From positions 1 to 25,325 of the forward strand of contig DBRQ01000006.1 in assembly GCA_002306345.1 (NCBI GenBank): a stretch of DNA of 25,325 nucleotides, written 5' to 3'. Positions 6,648 to 12,879 of the stretch are shown in pieces; positions within the stretch are counted from its first letter, which is position 1, and the number at the start of each line of letters is the position of its first letter. The stretch is from Candidatus Pacebacteria bacterium UBA1364. Lineage in GTDB: Bacteria > Patescibacteriota > Microgenomatia > UBA1400 > PJMF01. Made by a program: the position numbers and the translations under genes. Under the pieces are notes generated by a model that did no database searches, was not told the DNA's origin, and was given only the letters and a program-made list of their open reading frames with translations.

Positions 6648-6899
6648 CTGCCAATTGTAATTAGAGCTAAAAAAAATCAGTCGACTTCTGATTTAATCAG
6701 ACAGTTTAAAAAAGCTGTCGCAGCTACTTCTGTAGTGCAGATTGTGAAGGATCGTAGATATTTTCAAAAACCTTCCAAAATTAAATCAATCAAAACTGCT
6801 GAAAAGAGTCGCTTAAGAAAAAGAGCTCACTCTCTTGCCAAAACTAAAAATATTTCACCACTTGTTATCGCTAAAATTCGAGCAAGACTTGGTGCATAA
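6648..6899 (+). CDS. rpsU: Small ribosomal subunit protein bS21, CTG start
   Basis: 83 residues, slightly longer than the usual 60-70. The sequence fits S21: the N-terminal IRAKKNQSTSDLIRQFKKAV, then IVKDRRYFQKPS, then a basic tail with KSRLRKRAHSLAK. It is a late-assembling 30S protein near the anti-Shine-Dalgarno end of 16S rRNA. No in-frame ATG, GTG or TTG exists between the upstream in-frame stop (TAA at 6621-6623) and the conserved region. CTG at 6648-6650, placed 9 nt after GGAGG, is the best start; it gives MPIVIRAKK. A rare start codon with a strong ribosome-binding site suggests translational control. An intrinsic terminator follows, so the gene is probably a single unit. The gene is easily missed by callers because of the CTG start. 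Confidence 0.9.
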   Translation: MPIVIRAKKNQSTSDLIRQFKKAVAATSVVQIVKDRRYFQKPSKIKSIKTAEKSRLRKRAHSLAKTKNISPLVIAKIRARLGA

Positions 6900-6921
6900 T
6901 TTTTGGATTTTGAAATTTAAA

Positions 6922-6945
6922 ACCCGCTTAAAAAGCGGGTTTTTT
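6922..6945 (+). terminator. Intrinsic terminator of rpsU
   Basis: ACCCGCTT (6922-6929), loop AAA and AAGCGGGT (6933-6940) form a perfect stem followed by a T-run to 6945. Stem position 23 nt after the stop codon fits rpsU. Confidence 0.9.
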
Positions 6946-7000
6946 GTTGAAAAGTGCTATGAAAAAAGTACGGATAATGATCATTGATTAACACTTCGTA

Positions 7001-7036
7001 ATTTGGTACATAATAATCCATTGTTCATTTGGTACA
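7001..7036. repeat. Direct repeat ATTTGGTACA, two copies
   Basis: ATTTGGTACA occurs at 7001-7010 and 7027-7036, start to start 26 bp. A 10-bp perfect palindrome AATGATCATT lies just before (6976-6985). The stretch is between the rpsU terminator and the 3' end of the minus-strand coiled-coil gene, where no promoter is expected. Function unknown; chance is possible. Confidence 0.35.
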
Positions 7037-7066
7037 CAAAGTTTTATGACACATTAGAAGCCAAAC

Positions 7067-7564
7067 CTAAAGCTTTTTTGGTTTAATTTTCGCCTTAATA
7101 CTAAAGTCCCATTGATCGCCATCACTAGTGTCAAAACTCATCGAATTAGTTAAAGAATGATAATTAACCAAATGATTACTGAGGGTTTCTTCTAATTCTT
7201 TTTTCTGTTGATTAAGTTCGGCTATATCAATCTTTAGAGATGTTGATTGTGGATCATTTTGCAACTGCATTTTACGTTCCTTGAGCACTTGGGCGTGTCT
7301 GTCAACCTCATCACGGGCCTCAACTAACTGAACATCATTGTCAAAAACACTTTTTAAACTCTGTCTTTTTTCTTTCAACTCAGCTTCAATGCGAATCAAT
7401 TCACGTGCGTGCTTTTCAATTAAGTTCTGCAGTGAAGTTAAAGTTTCGGCCAATTCATTCGACTTATTAACTTCATCTTCGGCTTCAACTTCCTGATTAG
7501 TCTGACTCAGCGCATCTAAGGCTAACTCATCACTAGCACTTATTTTTTTTTGATTATCTGCCAT
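7067..7564 (-). CDS. Hypothetical coiled-coil protein
   Basis: 165 residues, not recognised. It is acidic and polar at the N-terminus. Residues about 35-130 show heptad-like spacing of Leu/Ile with many Glu, Lys, Gln and Arg, as in a long alpha-helical coiled coil broken near LQNDPQSTS (about 100-108). The last ~25 residues are non-helical (FDTSDGDQWDFSIKAKIKPKKL) and end in a basic tail. No signal peptide or membrane segment, so cytoplasmic or a scaffold. The gene stands alone on the minus strand. A near-perfect 20-bp palindrome (7575-7594) lies just upstream of the ATG and could be an operator. A purine-rich AAAGGTG lies too far (over 30 nt) upstream to be its ribosome-binding site. Confidence 0.7.
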   Translation of the reverse strand: MADNQKKISASDELALDALSQTNQEVEAEDEVNKSNELAETLTSLQNLIEKHARELIRIEAELKEKRQSLKSVFDNDVQLVEARDEVDRHAQVLKERKMQLQNDPQSTSLKIDIAELNQQKKELEETLSNHLVNYHSLTNSMSFDTSDGDQWDFSIKAKIKPKKL

Positions 7565-7574
7565 AAAATTATTC

Positions 7575-7594
7575 GATTTGTATCAATACAAATC
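7575..7594. promoter_or_regulatory. 20-bp palindrome, candidate operator
   Basis: GATTTGTAT and ATACAAATC are perfect 9-bp inverted arms around a 2-bp centre (CA). The element starts 11 bp upstream of the coiled-coil gene start and 35 bp upstream of the divergent rnpB -10 box. That placement suits a dimeric regulator or a transcript hairpin. Confidence 0.45.
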
Positions 7595-7628
7595 ACCTTT
7601 CAGATGAAAGAGTAACAAAAAATCGCGG

Positions 7629-7634
7629 TATAAT
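7629..7634 (+). promoter_or_regulatory. -10 box of rnpB
   Basis: TATAAT ends 6 nt before the first base of the P1 stem of RNase P RNA, exactly where the transcript should start. Confidence 0.8.
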
Positions 7635-7640
7635 AAAGGG

Positions 7641-7979
7641 GAAGAACGTGGGTTCAGGACAATGGATCTTGATTCTATCAAGATAGGAAAGTCCGGACAA
7701 CAGCAGTAGAGGGTGCCTGACGAAAGTCAGGGATTGCTTTGGTCAGAACAGCAATGTTTACTACCAAAACAAGCCAGTTAGAGCAACAGAGACGAGCCGA
7801 GTAGCGTCGGGTGAAACGATCAAGCTTTTGGATATATCGCGTAAGCGATAGGGCAATCCTCCCCGTTGCGAGCTACGACTTTGACCTTAATGGTACTACT
7901 CCCTATCATGGTCATAATGTGAGCGCATAGATAAATCATTGTCGAGAAACAGAATCCGGCTTACTAGACCACGTTCTTC
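7641..7979 (+). ncRNA. rnpB: RNase P RNA
   Basis: 339 nt catalytic RNA that trims tRNA 5' leaders. The ends pair as a perfect 11-bp P1 stem (GAAGAACGTGG at 7641-7651, CCACGTTCTTC at 7969-7979). Conserved core elements appear in order: GGAAAGTCCGGACA near 7686, the GAGGGTGCCTGACGAAAGTCAGGG segment around 7708 (P10/11-12 region), and ACAGAATCCGGCTTA near 7950 whose CCGG pairs with the early TCCGGAC to form P4. The length is within the bacterial range. Where the L15 loop should lie (about 7856-7872) I read CCTCCCCGTTGCGAG without an obvious GGU, the element that pairs with tRNA CCA in many bacteria. I see no terminator after it. Confidence 0.96.
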
Positions 7980-8074
7980 ACAAATGTTTGAAAGATAAAT
8001 CAACCCGAAACACAGATCAACCATAAAATGAATTGCTATAAAAATGGCTAGAGAAAAAATTGCTCCACAATGGT

Positions 8075-9592
8075 TTAAATAAAAAAATCTCGAAAGTTAA
8101 GCGCTTCTAATATTTGCTCCTTGTGAATAATTTTTACTGCAGCTAAATCAGCCAGAGTTTGGGCTACTTTAAAAAGTTTAAAGTAGGTGCGTGTAGAAAA
8201 TTGTTGATGATTGGCGATTAAATCAAGAGTTTTCTTAGCCTCGCTGTCGATAGTGCAAAACTGTAGCACTGCTTGAGAATCTAAACTAGCATTATCTTGA
8301 AACGCAGTTTTAAAGTAACGCTGCCGCTGCAACGCAGCGGCAGCTTCCACTCTTGCTTTAACTGTCTGTGAATTTTCCACTCCTTGCTCAAGAGTTGATA
8401 AATTTTCCACACTTTCCACTCTTAACATTAAATCAATTCGATCCAAAATAGGGCCAGAAAATTTGCTTTGATAACGCTTTAAGTCATAATCACTACAACG
8501 ACAAACATGCTTGCTGCTACCAGCAAAACCGCAAGGACAAGGATTACTGGCAGCTAGTAAAGTAAAATTAGCTGGATACAAACACCTTTGGTTGCCATGA
8601 TTAATTTCAATTACGCCAGTTTCCAACGGTTGACGAAGCATTTCTATTAATTGATGCTTAAACTCAGCAAATTCATCTAAAAACAAAATACCACGATGAG
8701 CCAAGCTAATTTCTCCAGGACTTTGATAAAAACCCCCACCAATCAATGCTAATTGAGAAATACTTTGATGGGGCGAACGAAACGGCCGTTTAGTTAACAA
8801 AGCATTTTGCAACAAACCACACAAAGAATGAATCCGATTGATTTCTAAAAATTCTTTTTCACTTAAATCTGGCAAAATCGATAATAAAGCATGAGCTAAT
8901 AGACTTTTTCCAGAGCCAGGAGGACCAAACATTAGTAAATTATGTCGACCAGCTGCCACAATCTCCAAAGCTTTTTTGGCTTGCCTTTGTCCAAAAATAT
9001 GGGCAAAATCTACTTGGTTAACCTCCCTAGTAAGAGTTTTAGGCGGTTTTTGGCTTGAGCCAAAAACCGCCAACTTTAAATGGACACGACCACGAGCAAA
9101 AGCCAAAAATTGTTGCAAAGAAACCAAAGGATAAAATTCTATACCTTTGATGTTTAGTAATTCACCTAAATTTTCTTGAGGAAAATAAATTTTCGTAAAA
9201 CCCATGGCTTGAGCCGCTAAAGCAATAGAAACAAAACCTCTGATGCGGCGCAAGCGGCCGTCTAAAGCCAATTCACCTAAAAATAAAGAATGACTAGTAT
9301 CAAGATGAATTTCTCCATATAACTTTAAAATGGCTACCGCGATAGCTAATTCAACACTGCTACTTCTTTTGTCTAAATCAGCAGGTGCTAAATTGACTAA
9401 AGTTTTTTTTGGTTTAATTCTGATCCCGCACTGTACTAAAGCAGCAGTAATTCTTTCTCTAGATTCATCAATGACGCGATTAGCTAAACCAATAATGATA
9501 AAAGAAGGTTTACCAAAAGTAGTTTGCACTTCCACTTCAATTTTGATTGTTTCTAAACCTTTATTGATGGCACTGAAAGTTTGCCCCAACAT
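8075..9592 (-). CDS. comM: ComM/YifB-type Mg-chelatase-like AAA+ ATPase
   Basis: 505 residues, full length. The N-terminal ~170 residues are the S5/Lon-protease-like domain typical of YifB/ComM (FIIIGLANRVIDESRERI, DLDKRSSSVELAIAVAIL). The AAA+ domain has Walker A GPPGSGKS (223-230) and Walker B ILFLDEF (302-308). A Cys cluster lies at C352, C354, C364, C366, and the arginine-finger region SGPILDRIDLML is conserved. In competent bacteria ComM is a hexameric helicase that promotes branch migration during transformation, so the gene hints at DNA uptake, though no com pilus genes are in view. The start ATG at 9592 has AAGG 6 nt upstream. Two perfect inverted repeats are embedded in frame (8320-8344 and 9042-9071). 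Confidence 0.94.
   Translation of the reverse strand: MLGQTFSAINKGLETIKIEVEVQTTFGKPSFIIIGLANRVIDESRERITAALVQCGIRIKPKKTLVNLAPADLDKRSSSVELAIAVAILKLYGEIHLDTSHSLFLGELALDGRLRRIRGFVSIALAAQAMGFTKIYFPQENLGELLNIKGIEFYPLVSLQQFLAFARGRVHLKLAVFGSSQKPPKTLTREVNQVDFAHIFGQRQAKKALEIVAAGRHNLLMFGPPGSGKSLLAHALLSILPDLSEKEFLEINRIHSLCGLLQNALLTKRPFRSPHQSISQLALIGGGFYQSPGEISLAHRGILFLDEFAEFKHQLIEMLRQPLETGVIEINHGNQRCLYPANFTLLAASNPCPCGFAGSSKHVCRCSDYDLKRYQSKFSGPILDRIDLMLRVESVENLSTLEQGVENSQTVKARVEAAAALQRQRYFKTAFQDNASLDSQAVLQFCTIDSEAKKTLDLIANHQQFSTRTYFKLFKVAQTLADLAAVKIIHKEQILEALNFRDFFI
8320..8344. repeat. In-frame GC-rich inverted repeat in comM (11-bp arms)
   Basis: GCTGCCGCTGC (8320-8330) and GCAGCGGCAGC (8334-8344) are exact inverted copies around AAC. 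They encode comM residues 417-425 (AAAALQRQR) in the C-terminal domain. GC content is far above the surroundings. Confidence 0.85.
9042..9071. repeat. In-frame inverted repeat in comM (14-bp arms)
   Basis: Arms 9042-9055 (GGCGGTTTTTGGCT) and 9058-9071 are exact inverted copies with a 2-bp centre. The element encodes residues 174-184 (VFGSSQKPP region), the linker between the S5-like and AAA+ domains, where an insertion would be tolerated. Confidence 0.9.
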
Positions 9593-9710
9593 AAATTGCC
9601 TTGCAAAATATCCTTAAATTAATTGTAAAAGATCAAAGTTACAAGAAGTGTAGACATTTTGCTGCCACATATGACCTATACTTCTTCATAAGCAAAATTC
9701 TTGCAAAATC

Positions 9711-9719
9711 TGCTATCAT
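9711..9719 (+). promoter_or_regulatory. Extended -10 promoter of murE-murC
   Basis: TGCTATCAT (9711-9719 region) ends 25 nt before the preferred murE ATG at 9745. This gives a short leader rather than a leaderless start, with only a weak AAAGAA purine stretch before the ATG. Confidence 0.4.
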
Positions 9720-9744
9720 AATGACTTGTATTAAAGAATCAACA

Positions 9745-11004
9745 ATGTCAAGAGAACTGCTTTATCAACTCAAGAGACCTTATCACTTTTTTAAAACTGG
9801 TCTAATCAGGGGTTTGCCAGCACGTATTAAATATGGTTTCCCAGATAAAAAATTAAAGATTATCGCCATTACTGGTACTGATGGGAAAACCACTTCTTCA
9901 ACCTTGCTTTATCACATCTTGCAAGCAAGTGGCAAAAAAACCGCTTTAATTTCTACTGTTGCTGCCTGCATTGATAATCAAACTTTTGATACTGGCTTTC
10001 ACGTCACTAGCCCTAGTCCAGATCAGCTTTTTGCTTTCATGAAAAAAATGCTGGAGCATCAGACCGAATACTTAGTCCTGGAATTTACTTCACAGGGAGC
10101 CTATCAATCTCGTTTGTTCGGTATCAATCCTATGATCGCTGGTGTAACCAATATTGACCAAGATCACTTTGACTATCATTTAAATTATCAAAATTATCTA
10201 GAGGCTAAAGCTATTGTTCTTAGAAAAGCTCAGACTGTCGTCTTGAATAGGGATGATCAATCTTATTATCGACTAAAGAAATTTTTTCCAAGTAGTAAGT
10301 ATCATGTTTTGGAATACAGCCAAGAACAGAAATTTTCTGCCAAAATTGAGCGAGCAATTAAAGAACGTTTTCCAGAGTTATTTAACCAGAATAACGCTCG
10401 CTTAGTGACTACTATCGCCTTAGAATTAGGTTTAGATCAAGACGTAATTTGCCAGGCTTTGTTAAATTTTCAGGGAGTGCCCGGTAGAATGCAGTTTATT
10501 GAAAATCAAAAGGGCTTTAAAGTGGTGATTGATTTTGCCCACACTCCACAGGGATTGCGCAGTGCTTTAACTGCTTTGCGTACTTTAATGAAAAAAGAAA
10601 AAATGCCTGGTAAGCTAATTGCCGTTTATGGTTGCGCTGGTTTGCGTGACGCTATCAAAAGACCAATTATGGGGCAAATTGGCGTAGAATTGGCGGATTT
10701 AGTAGTCTTTACTGCTGAAGATCCACGGACTGAAAATATCTGGTCAATTATTCGTCAAATGAAAGAAAATTTAAGCACTGGCCATAATAAAATTTTATCC
10801 ATTCCCGATCGCCAAAAAGCCATCGATTTTGCTATTCAAAAATTAGCACAAAAAGGCGATGTGGTGGCTGTATTTGGTAAGGGCCCAGAAAAAAGCATGT
10901 GCTACGGTAATAAAGAAATCCTTTGGAGTGATGAAGCGGCCGTCAAACGCAGTTTAACCAATGGCCGAACTAATCAACTGCACTCACAAAAAGAGCAAAG
11001 CTAA
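9745..11004 (+). CDS. murE: MurE-type Mur ligase with short N-terminus
   Basis: 419 residues. Mur-ligase ATP-binding loop TGTDGKTT at 43-50, TNIDQDHFDYH, and EAKAIVLRK, whose Lys is the likely carbamylated residue; then GVPGRMQFI, VIDFAHTP and the C-terminal domain with EDPRTEN. It would add the third amino acid to UDP-MurNAc-L-Ala-D-Glu in peptidoglycan synthesis. The P-loop lies ~65 residues closer to the N-terminus than in E. coli MurE, so most of the UDP-binding domain is missing. The DNPR motif of meso-DAP enzymes reads EDPR, so the residue added is uncertain. I prefer ATG 9745 because an extended -10 (TGCTATCAT, to 9719) would start transcription near 9726, excluding ATG 9721. murC follows after 2 nt, so the two genes form an operon. 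Confidence 0.85.
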   Translation: MSRELLYQLKRPYHFFKTGLIRGLPARIKYGFPDKKLKIIAITGTDGKTTSSTLLYHILQASGKKTALISTVAACIDNQTFDTGFHVTSPSPDQLFAFMKKMLEHQTEYLVLEFTSQGAYQSRLFGINPMIAGVTNIDQDHFDYHLNYQNYLEAKAIVLRKAQTVVLNRDDQSYYRLKKFFPSSKYHVLEYSQEQKFSAKIERAIKERFPELFNQNNARLVTTIALELGLDQDVICQALLNFQGVPGRMQFIENQKGFKVVIDFAHTPQGLRSALTALRTLMKKEKMPGKLIAVYGCAGLRDAIKRPIMGQIGVELADLVVFTAEDPRTENIWSIIRQMKENLSTGHNKILSIPDRQKAIDFAIQKLAQKGDVVAVFGKGPEKSMCYGNKEILWSDEAAVKRSLTNGRTNQLHSQKEQS

Positions 11005-11006
11005 AT

Positions 11007-12392
11007 ATGGCATTTTTAGACGCAAACAAGTTTTATTTAGTCGGTATCAAAGGTGTTGCCATGACTTCTATTGCGCAATGCTTGTTTGACGCTGGTAAAA
11101 CAGTCATCGGTTCGGATGTGGCGGAAGATTTTGTAACTGAAAACATTTTAAAAGATTTGGCAGTCAAAATTGAAGATATCAATACAATTCCAAATTTTGC
11201 AGCTTTAAAAATTGATGCTGTTATTCACACTGCCGCTCATCAGGGTGTTAATAATCCGCAAGTGCAAGCCGCTTTGGCGGCTGCTATTCCGGTCTATACC
11301 CAAGCAGAAGCTTTAGCGGAATTTTTTAATCAAAAACAAGGCATTGCCGTTTGCGGTGTCGGCGGTAAAAGTACCGTTTCGGCCATGATTGCTTTTGCTT
11401 TAAATAAATTAGCTCAAAAAGATTTGTCTTTTTCCGTTGGGGTAGGGGAAATTATCGGTATGTCTAGAACAGGTCTGTGGCAAAAAAATAGTAAATATTT
11501 TGTGGCTGAGGCCGATGAATATGTGATTGATCCAAACGCTAAAGAAAAAGGTCAAGCATTTACCCCTCGTTTTACTTTTTTAAAACCTTTTGCCACAGTT
11601 TGTACCAATTTAAAATATGATCATCCTGATGTTTACGAAAATTTTGCTGCCACCAAAAAAACTTTTGCGGCTTTTTTTGCACAAATTAAAAGTGGTGGTT
11701 ATTTAATCATCAATGGTGATAATCAAGATTTAGTTGATTTGTCAAGACAAATACCGAGAAATGATCTAAAAATTGTCACTTTTGGTACAAAAGAAACCTG
11801 CGATTTTAAACTAGCTGATTTTCATTTTGATTTGCTAGTACCTGGCAAATTTAACCAAATTAATGCTTTGGCGGCGCTTGCCACGCTCAAGCAATTAGGT
11901 TTTGAAACTACCACCATTATTTCAGCCTTAAATGCATTTAAATCAACCAAGCGCCGCTTCGAACTAGTTAAAAAAGACGCACAACATTGGCATTTTGATG
12001 ATTATGCTCACCATCCTTCAGAACTTTTAGCCACTATTGACACGCTTAATGAGAGTTTTGGCGCAGCTAAAAAACTCATTGCTTTCCAGCCGCATACTTT
12101 TTCTAGAACTAGACAATTATTTCAAGAATTTATTGATGCTTTAGCTTCGCATACTAAAAACAATGACGAAATCTTGCTAATCGATATTTTTCCTTCAGCT
12201 CGTGAAGCTTTTGATAGTGAAATAAGTTGCGATAAGTTGGTTGCAGCCGTTAAAAAACAATATCCTCACTGTCAAATTCAAAACTTAAAAACTATTGCCG
12301 CTTTGGCCGATTACGTGAAAAAAAGCGATTATACAGTTTTCATTACCATTGGCGCTGGCAATATTTATCATGCACATGAATTGTTAATCTGA
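11007..12392 (+). CDS. murC: UDP-N-acetylmuramate--L-alanine ligase
   Basis: 461 residues, normal length. ATP-dependent addition of L-Ala to UDP-MurNAc in the cytoplasm. N-terminal Rossmann motif GIKGVAMTSIA (13-23); P-loop GVGGKST (117-123), where most MurC proteins have GTHGKTT; then the TNLKYDHPDVY region; FDDYAHHPSEL and FQPHTFSRT in the C-terminal half are hallmark MurC signatures. The acidic motif usually written EADESD reads EADEYV. The related Mpl ligase shares some motifs, but the context with the MurE-type gene 2 nt upstream favours MurC. The gene ends in TGA, evidence for the standard code. The two substitutions in catalytic loops make it a divergent member. Confidence 0.9.
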   Translation: MAFLDANKFYLVGIKGVAMTSIAQCLFDAGKTVIGSDVAEDFVTENILKDLAVKIEDINTIPNFAALKIDAVIHTAAHQGVNNPQVQAALAAAIPVYTQAEALAEFFNQKQGIAVCGVGGKSTVSAMIAFALNKLAQKDLSFSVGVGEIIGMSRTGLWQKNSKYFVAEADEYVIDPNAKEKGQAFTPRFTFLKPFATVCTNLKYDHPDVYENFAATKKTFAAFFAQIKSGGYLIINGDNQDLVDLSRQIPRNDLKIVTFGTKETCDFKLADFHFDLLVPGKFNQINALAALATLKQLGFETTTIISALNAFKSTKRRFELVKKDAQHWHFDDYAHHPSELLATIDTLNESFGAAKKLIAFQPHTFSRTRQLFQEFIDALASHTKNNDEILLIDIFPSAREAFDSEISCDKLVAAVKKQYPHCQIQNLKTIAALADYVKKSDYTVFITIGAGNIYHAHELLI

Positions 12393-12414
12393 TCTCAAAA
12401 CCGCCAAAAAGTGG

Positions 12415-12423
12415 TGATATAAT
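12415..12423 (+). promoter_or_regulatory. Extended -10 promoter of tRNA-Leu(TAA)
   Basis: TGATATAAT, a perfect extended -10, ends 17 nt before the tRNA. No -35 box is evident, as expected for extended -10 promoters. Confidence 0.75.
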
Positions 12424-12440
12424 TTGTAAGTTAAAAGTGC

Positions 12441-12524
12441 GCCGCGATGGCGGAATAGGTAGACGCGCGAGACTTAAAATCTCGTACTAGCAATAGTGTG
12501 TGGGTTCGATTCCCTCTCGCGGCA
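12441..12524 (+). tRNA. tRNA-Leu(TAA)
   Basis: Class II tRNA. The acceptor stem is GCCGCGA/TCGCGGC. The anticodon stem CGAGA/TCTCG holds loop CTTAAAA, giving anticodon TAA (TTA codons). The variable arm is long, and discriminator A is followed by CT, so CCA is not encoded. Confidence 0.96.
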
Positions 12525-12537
12525 CTTTGGAGGGTAT

Positions 12538-12557
12538 GGCGGCGCCGCGGCGCCGCC
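12538..12557. repeat. Perfect 20-bp GC palindrome between tRNA genes
   Basis: GGCGGCGCCGCGGCGCCGCC equals its own reverse complement and is 100% G+C in an AT-rich region. GTA/TAC flanks extend the pairing by 3 bp beyond one mismatch. In RNA it forms a very stable hairpin between tRNA-Leu and tRNA-Pro. It has no T-tract, so a simple terminator is unlikely; a processing or dispersed-repeat element is possible. Confidence 0.85.
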
Positions 12558-12576
12558 CTACTGGCAAATTAAAAAA

Positions 12577-12650
12577 CGGAGAGTAGTTCAGATGGCTAGA
12601 ACGTACGCTTTGGGAGCGTAAGGTCGCAGGTTCGAGTCCTGTCTCTCCGA
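12577..12650 (+). tRNA. tRNA-Pro(TGG)
   Basis: The acceptor stem is CGGAGAG/CTCTCCG (C1-G72, usual for tRNA-Pro). The anticodon stem TACGC/GCGTA holds loop TTTGGGA, giving anticodon TGG (CCA codons). Discriminator A is followed by CA, so CCA is not encoded. It probably shares a transcript with tRNA-Leu(TAA); a terminator follows directly. Confidence 0.96.
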
Positions 12651-12655
12651 CAAAT

Positions 12656-12685
12656 AAAAAAGACTGCTGAAAGGCAGTTTTTTTT
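12656..12685 (+). terminator. Intrinsic terminator after tRNA-Pro
   Basis: ACTGC (12663-12667) and GCAGT (12674-12678) form the core stem around TGAAAG. It is extended by A-T and G-T pairs and followed by a T8 run. Confidence 0.88.
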
Positions 12686-12693
12686 ATTTGTTG

Positions 12694-12778
12694 AATGAGG
12701 CCTGGATGAGAAATTGTGGTTCGCCTTATTGAGCTAAATAATGCACACGAGCATAGCGAGGCGCATGATGCTCAATAA
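12694..12778 (+). other. Intergenic region with mutually exclusive stems
   Basis: Stem A pairs AATGAGGC (12694-12701) with GCCTTATT (12723-12730). Stem B pairs TTATTGAGC (12726-12734) with GCTCAATAA (12770-12778). Stem C pairs GAGCAT (12749-12754) with ATGCTC (12768-12773). A and C can coexist; B excludes both. No protein frame is visible. A TATAAT follows at 12799-12804 with an AGGAGG stretch, but no start codon fits that site. Confidence 0.35.
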
Positions 12779-12864
12779 ACTCGACTACTATTGAAAAATA
12801 TAATAGGAGGAGAGCGTCTCTGGATTTCAAATCTTATGTTTCATAAAAATGAATAAAAATTTTC

Positions 12865-12873
12865 TGCTACACT
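12865..12873 (+). promoter_or_regulatory. Extended -10 (TGCTACACT) of the DUF2726 gene
   Basis: The box ends 6 nt before the ATG at 12880, predicting a leaderless transcript. Confidence 0.6.
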
Positions 12874-12879
12874 TAAAGT

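Noticed and set aside
6959..6991. Ten-codon frame MKKVRIMIID-stop after the rpsU terminator, resembling a response-regulator start
   Set aside because: Too short to assess; no continuation in any frame with receiver motifs, and no promoter. Probably chance.
12686..12879. Decayed tRNA or tmRNA between tRNA-Pro and the DUF2726 gene
   Set aside because: A TGGTTCG stretch is present, but no cloverleaf, acceptor stem or tag-encoding frame can be assembled.
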